Of a stretch of DNA of 24,083 nucleotides, positions 7,842-17,387 are shown in pieces. The notes under the pieces are model-generated. The model searched no databases and was not told the origin of the DNA. It saw nothing but the letters and a program-made list of their open reading frames with translations. Both the position numbers and the translations under genes were made by a program. Where the stretch lies: the NCBI GenBank assembly GCA_902492825.1, contig CABUMZ010000011.1, positions 1-24,083 on the forward strand, in the 5' to 3' direction. Position 1 is the first letter of the stretch. Every line of letters begins with the position of its first letter. The stretch comes from an uncultured Collinsella sp. (GTDB taxonomy: Bacteria > Actinomycetota > Coriobacteriia > Coriobacteriales > Coriobacteriaceae).

Positions 7842-9029
7842 ATGTTCAACACCATCATCACCACGGTCAGGACGCTGCTGCGCCGGCCGAGCACGTGGGT
7901 CTGGGGCGCTCTCTTTCCCATCGCACTTTCCACGATGTTCATGTTTATGTTTGCGAACCTCAGCTCCGACGGCAAGGTCGACCCGGTACCGGTTGCCGTC
8001 ATAGCGGACGAGGCCTGGGACGCCTCGACCTTTAAGGACGTGGCGACGTCGCTTGCCAAGGAGAGCGACAATCAGCTGCTCGAGATCCACGAGTGCGACG
8101 ACGCGGCCGATGCGAACCGTGCGCTTAAGGCCGGCGAGGTCGCGGGCATCTATACGGTCGACGACGCAGGCGCACCCAAACTCACGTTGCTTTCGAGCTA
8201 TGGCAGCTCGCGTGCGACGTCGGTGCTCACCGACCGCAGTATTCTGGAGACGGTGGCAAGCTCGTATACACAAAATGCCGAGCTCATGTCCCAGATTGCC
8301 CAAGACAACCCGGCGGCGCTCGCCGACCCGGAGGCGGTTGCGCGCGCTCTATCGCTCGAGGGCGGTACCCGCCGCGTAAGCCTGACACGCACCACGCCCG
8401 ATGGCACGGTCGTCTACTATTACGCGCTTTTTGGCCTGGTCGCGATGATGTCTGCGGAGTTTGCCGCCTTGAGCGTCGTCGACCTGCAGCCCAATCTGTC
8501 GGGCCTTGGCGCACGTCGCTGTGTGGGCGGTCTTTCCAAGACGGCATCGCTGACCGGCATCTTTGTCGGCTCGTGGCTGGTCTCCTTTGCCTCGATGACG
8601 ATCGCGATCGGCTACGTGCGCCTGGTCGTGGGCGTCGACTTTGGCGGGCGCGAGGGGCTGTGTCTGGTGGGTGGCGCCGCTTCCGCGCTTGCCGCCACGG
8701 GCTTGGGCCTTTTTGTGGGCACGCTTCCCGTTAAGGGCGGCAAGGCGTCCAAGTCCGGCATCCTCACGGGCTTTGCTACCACGTGCGCCCTGTTCGCCGG
8801 CCTCTACGGCGAGCCGGCGATGGCGCTTGCCGACGACGTCGCCCGCGCCTGCCCGGCCGAGTGCTGGCTCAACCCCGTCAAGCTCATCTGCGACATGTTC
8901 AACCGCCTGTATTTCTTTGAGAACCTGGGCCCCTTTGTCGTTCGCGCCGGCGCGCTGGTCCTTATGGCGCTGCTGTTCGTTGCCGCCGCCACGCTGACCT
9001 TTGGAAGGAGCCGCTATGAGCACCTTTAA
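7842..9029 (+). CDS. ABC-2 type permease, first subunit
   Basis: 395 residues. One membrane segment near residues 20-38 is followed by an outer domain of about 150 residues and then five hydrophobic segments (starting around YYYALFGLVAMM, ASLTGIFVGSWL, GLCLVGGAAS, GILTGFATTCAL and VVRAGALVLMALL), the ABC2_membrane_3 layout. An AGGGGG site precedes the ATG. Its end overlaps the start of the next permease by 14 bases. Together the two permeases would form the heterodimeric channel served by the ATPase upstream. Confidence 0.88.
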   Translation: MFNTIITTVRTLLRRPSTWVWGALFPIALSTMFMFMFANLSSDGKVDPVPVAVIADEAWDASTFKDVATSLAKESDNQLLEIHECDDAADANRALKAGEVAGIYTVDDAGAPKLTLLSSYGSSRATSVLTDRSILETVASSYTQNAELMSQIAQDNPAALADPEAVARALSLEGGTRRVSLTRTTPDGTVVYYYALFGLVAMMSAEFAALSVVDLQPNLSGLGARRCVGGLSKTASLTGIFVGSWLVSFASMTIAIGYVRLVVGVDFGGREGLCLVGGAASALAATGLGLFVGTLPVKGGKASKSGILTGFATTCALFAGLYGEPAMALADDVARACPAECWLNPVKLICDMFNRLYFFENLGPFVVRAGALVLMALLFVAAATLTFGRSRYEHL

Positions 9030-10221
9030 GACTGCGCTTCGCATGGCGCTGGCGCACCCGTTCTACCTGCTCATCTATACGGTGTTCATCTCGCTCATGG
9101 GCGTATTCATCGCGGCATCGGTGAGCTGGAACTCGTCGCAGCTCACCGAGTACGAGCCCTACGATGCCAACGTGATCGTGGTCGACCGCGACGACAGCGA
9201 CCTTTCGCATGCGCTCACCAAGCACCTGGGGTCGCGCTTTGAGTTGGTCACGGGCGTCGGCGACGATACCTACGATCTTGCGGACGCGCTCTCCAAGAGC
9301 AACAGCGCCAAGGGTAGCGCCGACTGCGTGTTCTTTATCCCGGAGGGGTTTGAGAACGACCTGGTCGCGGCCGCCCGCGCGGGGGAGGCCCTGCCCAAGC
9401 TCGATGTGACCTACGGTGCCGGCACCATGGCGGCGGCGCTTTCGTCTGCCGAGGCTTCGCGCTGGATTTCGCTCGCGGGCGCTGCAGCGGCCCTAGAGCC
9501 CGCCGCCTCTAATGGTAGCGTCGCCAAGGCCGCCGAGCATGCCGCCGCCAAGCGCGCCGAGGTCCAGATTGAGCAGGTCAAGGTTGGTTCGACTGCCGCC
9601 GCCATGCTCAAGTCGTATTTCAACTTTGGCGCGTACGCGATTATCTCGTCGGTCATCGTATCGGTGGGGCTGGTGTTCTCGGGCATGAACGAGCCCGAGC
9701 GCGTGCGTCGTATGGATGCCGGCCCAATCTCCGAGCGCCGGCGTTCGCTCGCCGTGTTTGCGGCCGCCACTGTGATCACCGTCTGCATCTGGTTTGTGTC
9801 GAGCATGATGGGCGTCGTGGGCTTTGCCGGCGCGGTTGCCGAGGTCGGCGTGGGTCGTGTGTGCCTGGCGCTGGCGGCGACGTTTGCCCTGGCGTGCACG
9901 CCTCTGGCCGTTGGCTTTGCCCTTTCGAGCCTGGGTGCGCGTGAGGAGCTGCTCAACGGTGTGGGCAACCTGCTCGGCATGCTCATGACGTTTTTGGGCG
10001 GCGCCTGGATGCCGCTGTCGCTGATGGGCCCAGCCGTGCAGACCGCGGCGCATTTTGTGCCGACGTATTGGGTGAACGACGCGATTGGCAAGGCGCTCGC
10101 CGCGGACCTGACGTCCACCGTGCTGGGCGACATCGCTTGCGATCTGGGCGTCACAGTGCTCTTTGCCGCGGCCATCGCCGCCGTAGGCCTAGCCCTCGCC
10201 CACAACAAATCCCACGCCTAG
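9016..10221 (+). CDS. ABC-2 type permease, second subunit
   Basis: 401 residues from the ATG at 9016, chosen because GGAAGGAG lies 6 bases upstream inside the end of the previous gene; the earlier in-frame TTG at 9001 precedes that site. It has the same plan as its partner: an N-terminal membrane segment (FYLLIYTVFISLMGVFIAAS), an outer domain, then a block of membrane segments from about residue 200 (AYAIISSVIVSVGLVFSGM onward). The C-terminal block holds GNLLGMLMTFLGGAWMPLSLMGP, typical of ABC-2 permeases. The gene is followed by a repeat-filled gap, so it is likely the last of the exporter operon. Confidence 0.88.
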   Translation: MSTFKTALRMALAHPFYLLIYTVFISLMGVFIAASVSWNSSQLTEYEPYDANVIVVDRDDSDLSHALTKHLGSRFELVTGVGDDTYDLADALSKSNSAKGSADCVFFIPEGFENDLVAAARAGEALPKLDVTYGAGTMAAALSSAEASRWISLAGAAAALEPAASNGSVAKAAEHAAAKRAEVQIEQVKVGSTAAAMLKSYFNFGAYAIISSVIVSVGLVFSGMNEPERVRRMDAGPISERRRSLAVFAAATVITVCIWFVSSMMGVVGFAGAVAEVGVGRVCLALAATFALACTPLAVGFALSSLGAREELLNGVGNLLGMLMTFLGGAWMPLSLMGPAVQTAAHFVPTYWVNDAIGKALAADLTSTVLGDIACDLGVTVLFAAAIAAVGLALAHNKSHA

Positions 10222-10230
10222 ACACCTACT

Positions 10231-10381
10231 CATTGGGGACAGACTTAAACGACCAAAAGTATTCATTGGGGACAGACTTAAATGACTAGCCATCGGGGGC
10301 AGATAAGGAGCGTCCCCAACTGCCGGGTGGCGAAAGAGCGTCCCTTGTGACTGGTCATTTAAGAACGTCCCCAATGACTAG
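10231..10381. repeat. Intergenic repeat, copy A
   Basis: Two direct copies of a 25-base unit starting CATTGGGGACAGACTTAAA (10231-10255 and 10264-10288; 23 of 25 identical) and an inverted copy at 10351-10376 pairing with 10264-10289 at 22 of 26 positions. Bases 10318-10381 match copy B (13925-13988) at 57 of 64 positions without gaps. It fills most of the gap between the two transporter operons. Confidence 0.85.
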
Positions 10382-10462
10382 TCTGAAACAAATCCCCACT
10401 CTCGCCCCAAAATAGTTCGCCAAGGTTTACTATTACGCTCATAAAGTAGTACGAGGCTAACA

Positions 10463-11188
<726 letters not shown>

Positions 11189-11196
11189 GCGGCGCC

Positions 11197-13863
11197 ATGA
11201 CACCTCTCGCAAAACGTCTCCCGCGCGAGCTGCGCCGCAATATCGGCAAGTACCTGGGCATCTTTCTTCTTATGTGCGGAAGCATCGCCCTTACCTCGGG
11301 CTTTTTGCTCGCAGCGCATTCCATTGGCTACCTTATCGACGACATGCGCGATGCGTACACGATTGAGGACGGCCGCGTGACCACCTCCTTCGAGGCTACC
11401 GACAAGCAGCTTAAGGCCGCCGAGGATGCAGCCGGCGACGTCGGCGGCGTCACGCTCTACAAGAATTTCTCCATCGACGCCATCATCAAAAAGGTGTCCG
11501 GCGACGACGGCACCAAGCGCACGCTGCGCACCTATGCGCACCGCACCAAGGTCGATATCGCGTCCTACTGTGAGGGCAAGGAGCCCAAGGCGGATGACGA
11601 GGTGGCCATCGACCGTGTCTTTGCCACCAATAACAACCTGTCCGTGGGCGATAAAGTCGAGCTCGAGGGTCGCACCTACACCATTTGCGGCATCATGACC
11701 CAGCCCGATAGCCAGGCGCTGTTCCTCAACAATTCGGACTTTACGGTGAACACCATCACCTATGGCGTGGCCGAGGTCAGCGACGCCGGCTTTGCCGCGC
11801 TCGAGGACGCCGGCGGCGCACCCGCCTACACCTATTCCTTTACCTTTACCGATCGCGATCTCTCCACTGCAGACCGCATCGATGCCGAGCAGGATATGGC
11901 CGAGGCGCTGACCGATGCCGATGCACGCGTGGATGACCTCATCGACGCCGATTCCAACCAGGGCATTGGCTACGCGCGCGACGACGTAGACGGCGACTCC
12001 ATGATGTGGATGACGCTGCTCGACATCATCATCGTGATCATGGCGTTCGTCTTTGTGGTCCTTACCGACGCCACCATCGAGGAGGAGAGCGCCATCATCG
12101 GCACGCTGCTCGCCAGCGGCTATCGTCGACGCGAGATCGTGCTGCACTACCTTGCGCTTCCCGCCATCGTGGGCGTGGTCGCGGCGCTTTTGGGCACTGC
12201 GCTCGGCGTCGTGTTCTTTACCGAGCCCATGCGCAGCCTCTATTACGGCTCGTACAGCCTGCCGCCCTTCCAGGTGTACTGGAGCTGGGAGATCTTTGTG
12301 AAGTGCGCCGTGGTTCCCGCCGCTGCGCTCATTCTCATCACGCTGGTGGGTCTGCTTCGCAAGATGGGCAAGACGCCGTTGCAGTTTCTTCGCCACGAGG
12401 CGAGCGGCAAGTCTGGCACCAAGCGCGGCCTGCAGCTGCCGGAGCGCATAGGTTTTGTTTCCCGCTTCCGCTTGCGCATCTTCCTGCGCAACCTGGGCAA
12501 CTTTGCCACGCTCTTCGTGGGCATTGCATTTGCGTCGCTGCTGCTGCTCTTTGGCCTGGCGATTCTGCCCACGATGACGCACTACGCCGACAACCTCGAG
12601 ACAAGCCTGGTCGCCGAGCACCAGTACACGCTCAAGGCGCCGCTGGAGCTCGAGGGCACTGCCGAGGAGCGCGAGCAGTGGTCGGCACTCGAGCGTTTGC
12701 AGTCGGTTGACGGCGCACTGCTTTCTGCCGCTCAGGATGCCGATGACGAGCTTGACGACGCGGCCGATGCGGCGCAGGCGGCAGCCGATGCCGCGACCGC
12801 ATCTCCGTCTGCCGAGAGCCTGACCGCAGCGCAGGATGCGCTTGCCAAGGTCCAGGACAAGAAGGATGCGCTTTATGCGCGCCTCGATGACCTTGCCGAT
12901 GCCCTCGGCTGCAACCGCGACGAGGCTATCGACCTGATCGACAAGGCCTCTAAGATCGACACCGACAACGACGATATCCACCCGGTCAATACGATCGACA
13001 ATGGTGCAAGCGCAATCGCGCAGGCCGAGAAATACGCCGTCTACCAGCTGCAATACGACCGCGGCGATGGAAATGGCGAGGAGACGATTTCCGTCTACGG
13101 CATTTCATCCGATTCGCGCTATTGGAAAGGCCTCAACGTCGGCGACGGACACGTCGTCTTTGGCGGCGGCCTGCTCGACAAGTTTGGCTGGAGCGAGGGG
13201 CAGAAGGTCACGTTCCACGACAAGTATGAGGGCGAGAATTATTCCTTTGAGTACGTGGGCAAGGACTGTGCCTGGGGCTCCAAGTCGGACATGAATATCT
13301 ATATGAGTATCGAAGACTTTAACGAGCTGTTCGACAACGACGCCGCCTACTTTAACGGCTATGTGAGCGACGAGAAGCTCGACCTCGACGCGCGCTACTT
13401 TGCCGGCGACACCACGCCCGACGACATGCGCGCCGTGGGCGACCAGTTCATCGGCATGATGAGCAAAATGATCGGCATGATGGTCGGGCTCGCGGTGTTT
13501 ATCTTCCTGCTGTTTATGTACCTGCTGACCAAGGCTGTGATCGACCACAGCGCCCGTTCGATTAGCTACATGAAGGTCTTTGGCTATCGCGATGGCGAGA
13601 TCTCGCATCTGTACATCCGCTCGATCACGCTGTGCGTGGTGGCGTCGCTCGTGCTGAGCCTGCCGGTCATTATTGGCTCGCTCACGGCCATCTTCCGCTC
13701 GATGTTGCTCGCCTACAACGGCAATATCGAGATCTACGTGCCCGCTTGGTCCATGGCGGCGTGCGCAGGAATCGGCTTTGCGACCTACCTGGTCGTGGCA
13801 CTGCTGCACACGCGCTCCATCAAGCGCGTCAGCTTGGCCGAAGCCCTCAAAGTGCAGGAGTAG
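11197..13863 (+). CDS. Large FtsX-domain ABC permease
   Basis: 888 residues from the ATG at 11197 (AGGCGG 5 bases upstream; the in-frame TTG at 11182 lies inside the ATPase gene). An N-terminal membrane helix (about 19-40) leads to an outer domain, a first FtsX core (about 268-390, with TIEEESAIIGTLLASGYRRREI, the coupling helix pattern), a further helix (about 427-458), a second large outer region and a C-terminal FtsX core (about 751-886, with SYMKVFGYRDGEISHLYI). The second outer region includes an Ala/Asp/Glu-rich, strongly helical insert of about 95 residues (492-588) that is likely a coiled coil. It works with the preceding ATPase, probably as a mechanotransmission-type transporter rather than a classical channel. 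Confidence 0.88.
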   Translation: MTPLAKRLPRELRRNIGKYLGIFLLMCGSIALTSGFLLAAHSIGYLIDDMRDAYTIEDGRVTTSFEATDKQLKAAEDAAGDVGGVTLYKNFSIDAIIKKVSGDDGTKRTLRTYAHRTKVDIASYCEGKEPKADDEVAIDRVFATNNNLSVGDKVELEGRTYTICGIMTQPDSQALFLNNSDFTVNTITYGVAEVSDAGFAALEDAGGAPAYTYSFTFTDRDLSTADRIDAEQDMAEALTDADARVDDLIDADSNQGIGYARDDVDGDSMMWMTLLDIIIVIMAFVFVVLTDATIEEESAIIGTLLASGYRRREIVLHYLALPAIVGVVAALLGTALGVVFFTEPMRSLYYGSYSLPPFQVYWSWEIFVKCAVVPAAALILITLVGLLRKMGKTPLQFLRHEASGKSGTKRGLQLPERIGFVSRFRLRIFLRNLGNFATLFVGIAFASLLLLFGLAILPTMTHYADNLETSLVAEHQYTLKAPLELEGTAEEREQWSALERLQSVDGALLSAAQDADDELDDAADAAQAAADAATASPSAESLTAAQDALAKVQDKKDALYARLDDLADALGCNRDEAIDLIDKASKIDTDNDDIHPVNTIDNGASAIAQAEKYAVYQLQYDRGDGNGEETISVYGISSDSRYWKGLNVGDGHVVFGGGLLDKFGWSEGQKVTFHDKYEGENYSFEYVGKDCAWGSKSDMNIYMSIEDFNELFDNDAAYFNGYVSDEKLDLDARYFAGDTTPDDMRAVGDQFIGMMSKMIGMMVGLAVFIFLLFMYLLTKAVIDHSARSISYMKVFGYRDGEISHLYIRSITLCVVASLVLSLPVIIGSLTAIFRSMLLAYNGNIEIYVPAWSMAACAGIGFATYLVVALLHTRSIKRVSLAEALKVQE

Positions 13864-13868
13864 CCATC

Positions 13869-13988
13869 GGGGACAGTCCTTGCCATTCGTCGGCTCGCCG
13901 GCCGGGCTGGCAAGGACTGTCTCCAACTGCCGGGCGGCGAAAGAGTGTCCCTTGCGACTAGTCATTTAAGTCTGTCCCCAATGACTAG
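13869..13988. repeat. Intergenic repeat, copy B
   Basis: Starts 5 bases after the FtsX permease stop. The first half is a hairpin with 17 paired positions and one G-T pair (13869-13885 with 13908-13924). The second half (13925-13988) is the 64-base unit shared with copy A and ends in a 9-bp inverted repeat (13958-13966 with 13980-13988). In this position the first hairpin may also help to end the permease transcript, though it has no T-tract. Confidence 0.85.
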
Positions 13989-13997
13989 GTGCCGTAC

Positions 13998-14028
13998 TTG
14001 ACTTTAACTCTGCTTTAACTGGTACCAT
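13998..14028 (+). promoter_or_regulatory. Probable promoter of the DUF362 gene, with a TTAACT direct repeat
   Basis: TTGACT (13998-14003) and TACCAT (14023-14028) with an extended TG, spacer 19, lie about 45 bases before the gene. Inside the spacer CTTTAACT occurs twice, at 14002-14009 and 14013-14020, exactly 11 bases apart, the spacing used by OmpR/PhoB-family regulators. Regulation by such a protein is inferred. Confidence 0.5.
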
Positions 14029-14071
14029 CCTCTTATGTCTGTAACGCCATATAGACCGAGGGGATAGATCT

Positions 14072-15277
14072 ATGACCGCAACTGCACCCGCAGCACCCGC
14101 TAAGGTGTACTTCACCAACCTGCGCACGCATGCTCGCGAGAGCCAGCTCGACAAGCTCAAGCGCCTCATCCGTCACGCCGGAATTGAGCAGATCGACTTT
14201 GAGAACAAGTTCGTTGCTATCAAGATTCACTTTGGCGAGCTGGGCAACCTGAGCTTTTTGCGCCCCAACTACGCCCGCGCCGTCGCGGACGTCGTGAAGG
14301 AGCTGGGCGGCAAGCCCTTCCTCACCGACTGCAATACGCTCTATGTCGGTAGCCGCAAAAACGCGCTCGAGCACATCGATACCGCCTACCAGAACGGCTT
14401 TACCCCGTATGCTACGGGTTGCCAGATCATCATTGCCGACGGCCTCAAGGGCACCGACGAGGCGCTCGTCCCGGTCGAAGGCGGCGAGTACGTGCACGAG
14501 GCCAAGATCGGTCAGGCGCTCATGGATGCCGATATCGTGATCAGCCTCACCCACTTTAAGGGCCATGAGCAGGCCGGTTTTGGCGGCGCCATGAAGAACC
14601 TGGGCATGGGAGGCGGCAGCCGTGCCGGCAAGATGGAGCAGCATGCCGCCGGCAAGCCGAACGTCGCGACCGAGCACTGCGTTGGCTGCCATGCCTGCGA
14701 AAAGATCTGCGCGCACAACGCTATCTCGTTCGACGGCACCCGCGAGCGCGAGCTTGCCAGCGGCGCTACTCGCACGGTGCACGTGGCTGCCATCGACCAC
14801 GATCGCTGCGTGGGCTGCGGACGCTGCATTGCGGCATGCAACCAGGACTGCATCAAGCCCGGCTATGAGGCCGCGGCCGACGTGCTCAACTGCAAGATCG
14901 CCGAGTACACCAAGGCCGTTGTCGACGGCCGCCCGAGCTTCCATATCTCGCTTGCCATGGATATCAGCCCCAACTGCGATTGCCATCCCGAAAACGACAC
15001 ACCTATCGTCAACGATATCGGCATGTTCGCGAGCTTCGACCCGGTCGCCATCGACCAGGCCTGCGCCGATGCCGTCATGGCGTCCGAGCCGCTGCCCAAC
15101 ACCGAGCTCACCGATAGCGCGGCCAAGATGGAGCACAACCACGAGCATCTGGAGGGCGAGCAGGCCAAGGACCCCTTCTGCATCACGCATCCCGACACCG
15201 ACTGGCGCGTGTGCATCGCGCACGCCGAGAAGATCGGCCTGGGCACGAGCGAGTACGAGCTCATCGAGGTCAAGTAG
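14072..15277 (+). CDS. DUF362 domain protein with two 4Fe-4S ferredoxin motifs
   Basis: 401 residues, cytoplasmic, no membrane segment. Residues about 1-195 are the DUF362 region (IKIHFGELGN, LTDCNTLY, SLTHFKGHEQAGFGGAMKNLGMG). A ferredoxin insert follows with two CX2CX2CX3C clusters: CVGCHACEKIC from residue 203 and CVGCGRCIAAC from residue 246. The first cluster lacks the proline that usually follows the fourth Cys; the second continues CNQDCIKP. A DUF362-type tail (NDTPIVNDIGMFASFDPVAIDQAC) closes the protein. It is presumably an iron-sulfur electron-transfer protein of anaerobes; the substrate is unknown. A GAGGGGAT site precedes the ATG. It appears to be monocistronic, with its own promoter and a strong terminator. 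Confidence 0.9.
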   Translation: MTATAPAAPAKVYFTNLRTHARESQLDKLKRLIRHAGIEQIDFENKFVAIKIHFGELGNLSFLRPNYARAVADVVKELGGKPFLTDCNTLYVGSRKNALEHIDTAYQNGFTPYATGCQIIIADGLKGTDEALVPVEGGEYVHEAKIGQALMDADIVISLTHFKGHEQAGFGGAMKNLGMGGGSRAGKMEQHAAGKPNVATEHCVGCHACEKICAHNAISFDGTRERELASGATRTVHVAAIDHDRCVGCGRCIAACNQDCIKPGYEAAADVLNCKIAEYTKAVVDGRPSFHISLAMDISPNCDCHPENDTPIVNDIGMFASFDPVAIDQACADAVMASEPLPNTELTDSAAKMEHNHEHLEGEQAKDPFCITHPDTDWRVCIAHAEKIGLGTSEYELIEVK

Positions 15278-15324
15278 TACCTAGCTATTGGACAAAACAA
15301 GCGCCTTTGTAGCGTTAGTTGAGC

Positions 15325-15365
15325 AAAAGCCGCCCGTGAGCACAGCGCTCACGGGCGGCTTTTTG
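15325..15365. terminator. Bidirectional rho-independent terminator
   Basis: A perfect 14-bp stem (15328-15341 with 15347-15360), 5-nt loop, with AAA on the left and TTTTT on the right. It lies between the DUF362 gene and the convergent hydrolase gene and can serve both. Confidence 0.9.
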
Positions 15366-15480
15366 GAAGTGCGGCGAAAAATCGAATCCCGCCGACCACA
15401 AACCGTTTTTTGGCAACAAAACCCCAGACGTTGCTTTTTGCCTAAAAATACTCGTCGAGGAAGTCATCGACCGTGTTCCA

Positions 15481-16407
15481 CTAGAGCTCGGGGTCAACTT
15501 GCGCACTCTTGGCGTGGGTGGCGCCATGGATGGTGAGCTTTTGCTTGACTTTGCTGGCGCACGCGTCGTAGTTTTGGTCGAGCATGCCGTACGGCACAAA
15601 GGTGTCCTGGTCGCCGTGGATAAACAGCATGGGAACCGTCGCGTGTTTGAGTTGCTCCACACTGCTCGCCGTATGAAAGTCGTAGCCCGCGCGCACGTTG
15701 CACACCAAGTTTGCTACATCGAGCAAGGGAAAGCTGGGCAGGCCGAACACGTCCTTGAGCTGCAGAGAAAACTCGTCCCAAACACTCGTATAACCGCAGT
15801 CCTCGATAATGCATTTCACGTTTGCGGGCAGAGATTCCCCCGCGACGTTCATGGCGGTTGCCGCACCCATCGACTCGCCAAAGACCAGGATGCGCGCCTC
15901 GGGGTCAGCCTGAACAATTCGCCCGATCCATGCGATAACGTCGAGTCGCTCGGGCCAGCCCATGCCGATATAGTCGCCGCCGGAGCGCTCGTGGGCGCGG
16001 GCGGCAGGCGCGAGCACGTTCATGCCGCGGTCGTGGAAGCGCTTGGCGTATCGGGCCACGCCGATGGGCTCGTTGGTATATCCATGCAGGCAGACGGCGT
16101 AATCGTGGGTGTTCTCCGAGGCGGCAAAATACCAAGCGGCAAGTTCGGTTCCGTCATCTGCCGTGAGGCTGCTGCTCTCACGATTCTCTTTAAACCATGC
16201 CCGCGCCTCGGTTCCCTCGGCATCCGGCTGCTCACCTTCTTTGTCGTTCTTGCTATCCTGCATCATCTTCATGGTGTACGGCGCTTGGGGATTCAGCGCG
16301 AAGTCAAACAGAAAGTTGCCGGCAAATCCGAGCAGCACAACGACAACCACCAGTGCAACGATGCCGGCTATCTTGAGCTTTCGATGGGAACGTGCGTTTT
16401 GAGCCAT
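15481..16407 (-). CDS. Membrane-anchored alpha/beta hydrolase with a premature in-frame stop
   Basis: 308 residues. After a short basic start comes one hydrophobic segment (LKIAGIVALVVVVVLLGF), so it is a membrane-anchored or secreted serine hydrolase of the YqkD-like group. The nucleophile elbow is GESMG, the acid is in HGDQDTFVP and the histidine in GATHAKS, so the triad is complete. An AGGAGA site lies upstream of the ATG at 16407. The frame stops at TAG (15481-15483) right after DPEL, but continues without a break as WNTVDDFLDEYF to a second TAG (15442-15444). That tail is the expected final helix of this fold, so the first TAG looks like a single-base change of a Tyr codon. The truncated enzyme may be unstable or still active. 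Confidence 0.85.
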   Translation of the reverse strand: MAQNARSHRKLKIAGIVALVVVVVLLGFAGNFLFDFALNPQAPYTMKMMQDSKNDKEGEQPDAEGTEARAWFKENRESSSLTADDGTELAAWYFAASENTHDYAVCLHGYTNEPIGVARYAKRFHDRGMNVLAPAARAHERSGGDYIGMGWPERLDVIAWIGRIVQADPEARILVFGESMGAATAMNVAGESLPANVKCIIEDCGYTSVWDEFSLQLKDVFGLPSFPLLDVANLVCNVRAGYDFHTASSVEQLKHATVPMLFIHGDQDTFVPYGMLDQNYDACASKVKQKLTIHGATHAKSAQVDPEL

Positions 16408-16425
16408 GCGGTATTCTCCTATAAG

Positions 16426-16443
16426 ATGTTAATACGTCAACAT
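16426..16443. promoter_or_regulatory. Small palindrome upstream of the hydrolase gene
   Basis: ATGTT and AACAT half sites separated by 8 bases, 19 bases before the hydrolase ATG, overlapping a TTGACG that could be a -35. It resembles the size of MarR/TetR-type operators, but half sites of 5 bp are weak evidence. Confidence 0.25.
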
Positions 16444-16552
16444 TTAATGCAAGCGCATTATGGACGTTCGCCGTCGATGCGTCAACAGGCAAAGAATGGG
16501 TAAACAAAGGGTCGCGTATGGCGCAAATTTCGCACGTACCTAGACGCTTTGA

Positions 16553-16558
16553 TATAGT
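16553..16558 (+). promoter_or_regulatory. Possible -10 box of the hemolysin III-family gene
   Basis: TATAGT in the context TTTGATATAGTG, 35 bases before the gene start. No convincing -35. Confidence 0.35.
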
Positions 16559-16593
16559 GTTGAGAACTCTTTACGTTGGAGGATGTAACCGGC

Positions 16594-17277
16594 ATGTCCG
16601 ATTCGAGCGACAGTTCTAAGCCGCGACCCAAGACCGCGGCCGTTCCACACTACACGGTGGGCGAGGAGATTATGAACTCCGTCACCCATGGTGTCGGCTG
16701 CCTGCTGGGTATCGCGGGCCTGGTGCTCCTGATCGTATTCGCTGCCCTGCGCGGCGGGGGCCCGGCACACATGGCCGCGGCGATTGTCTATGGTGTCAGC
16801 ATTATTCTCGAATATCTGGCCTCTACGCTCTACCACGCGATTCAGCCCGCGCGCGCCAAGCGCGTCTTTCGCATCATTGACCACAGCTGCATCTACTTGC
16901 TCATAGCCGGCAGCTATACGCCGTTTTGCCTCATCACGCTCGCAAACGACGGCGGTCCTGCGCTGTTCTTTGCCGTATGGGCCATCGCCATTATCGGCAT
17001 CGCCCTCGAGTGCTTTATGCGCGAGCGTCAACCGCACTGGGTAAGTGGCTTGGTCTACCTGCTGATGGGCTGGCTCGTTGTCTTTAAGCTGCCCGAACTT
17101 GTGGTGCTGCTCAACCCCGTGGCACTTGCCCTGCTCGCCGTCGGCGGCGTGTGCTACACCGCGGGCGTGCCGTTCTATATCGCCAAAAACGTACGCTATC
17201 TGCACAGCGTGTTTCACCTGTGGGTGCTCGCCGGCAGCATCTTCCAGTTTATGGCGGTGATCCTCTTCGTAATCTAG
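16594..17277 (+). CDS. Hemolysin III / PAQR-family seven-helix membrane protein
   Basis: 227 residues from the ATG at 16594 (GGAGG 11 bases upstream; the earlier in-frame TTG overlaps that site). After a Ser/Pro-rich cytoplasmic start, EEIMNSVTHGVG opens the family signature, followed by seven hydrophobic segments. Conserved His-containing motifs are present: THG, STLYHA, IDHSCIYLLIAGSYTP and, near the end, YLHSVFHLWVLAGS. In the wider family these His residues bind a metal ion and the proteins relate to eukaryotic adiponectin/progestin receptors; bacterial members are linked to membrane lipid homeostasis rather than proven haemolysis. The gene precedes a CNNM/CorC-type gene after a 110-bp gap that shows no clear terminator, so co-transcription is possible. 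Confidence 0.9.
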   Translation: MSDSSDSSKPRPKTAAVPHYTVGEEIMNSVTHGVGCLLGIAGLVLLIVFAALRGGGPAHMAAAIVYGVSIILEYLASTLYHAIQPARAKRVFRIIDHSCIYLLIAGSYTPFCLITLANDGGPALFFAVWAIAIIGIALECFMRERQPHWVSGLVYLLMGWLVVFKLPELVVLLNPVALALLAVGGVCYTAGVPFYIAKNVRYLHSVFHLWVLAGSIFQFMAVILFVI

Positions 17278-17387
17278 CGACCATGCCTGCGCGCCCGCGT
17301 CCTCGTTTGGGTGCCGGCGCAATTGCCGTATCCGCCACCAACGTTTTACCCTAACGTCCCGAATCTTGGAGGTTCGAGAAACTCCCG

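Noticed and set aside
6822..8303. A 493-codon minus-strand frame opposite the ABC-2 ATPase and permease
   Set aside because: Shadow of genes with clear Walker and permease motifs; no start signal or family resemblance.
14035..14067. A 10-codon ORF (MSVTPYRPRG) in the DUF362 leader
   Set aside because: No ribosome binding site and no overlap with the gene start; likely chance.
16594..17277. Reading the hemolysin III and CorC/HlyC-family genes as toxins
   Set aside because: The family names are historical; the sequences are a seven-helix PAQR-like protein and an ion-transport-type CNNM/CBS protein.
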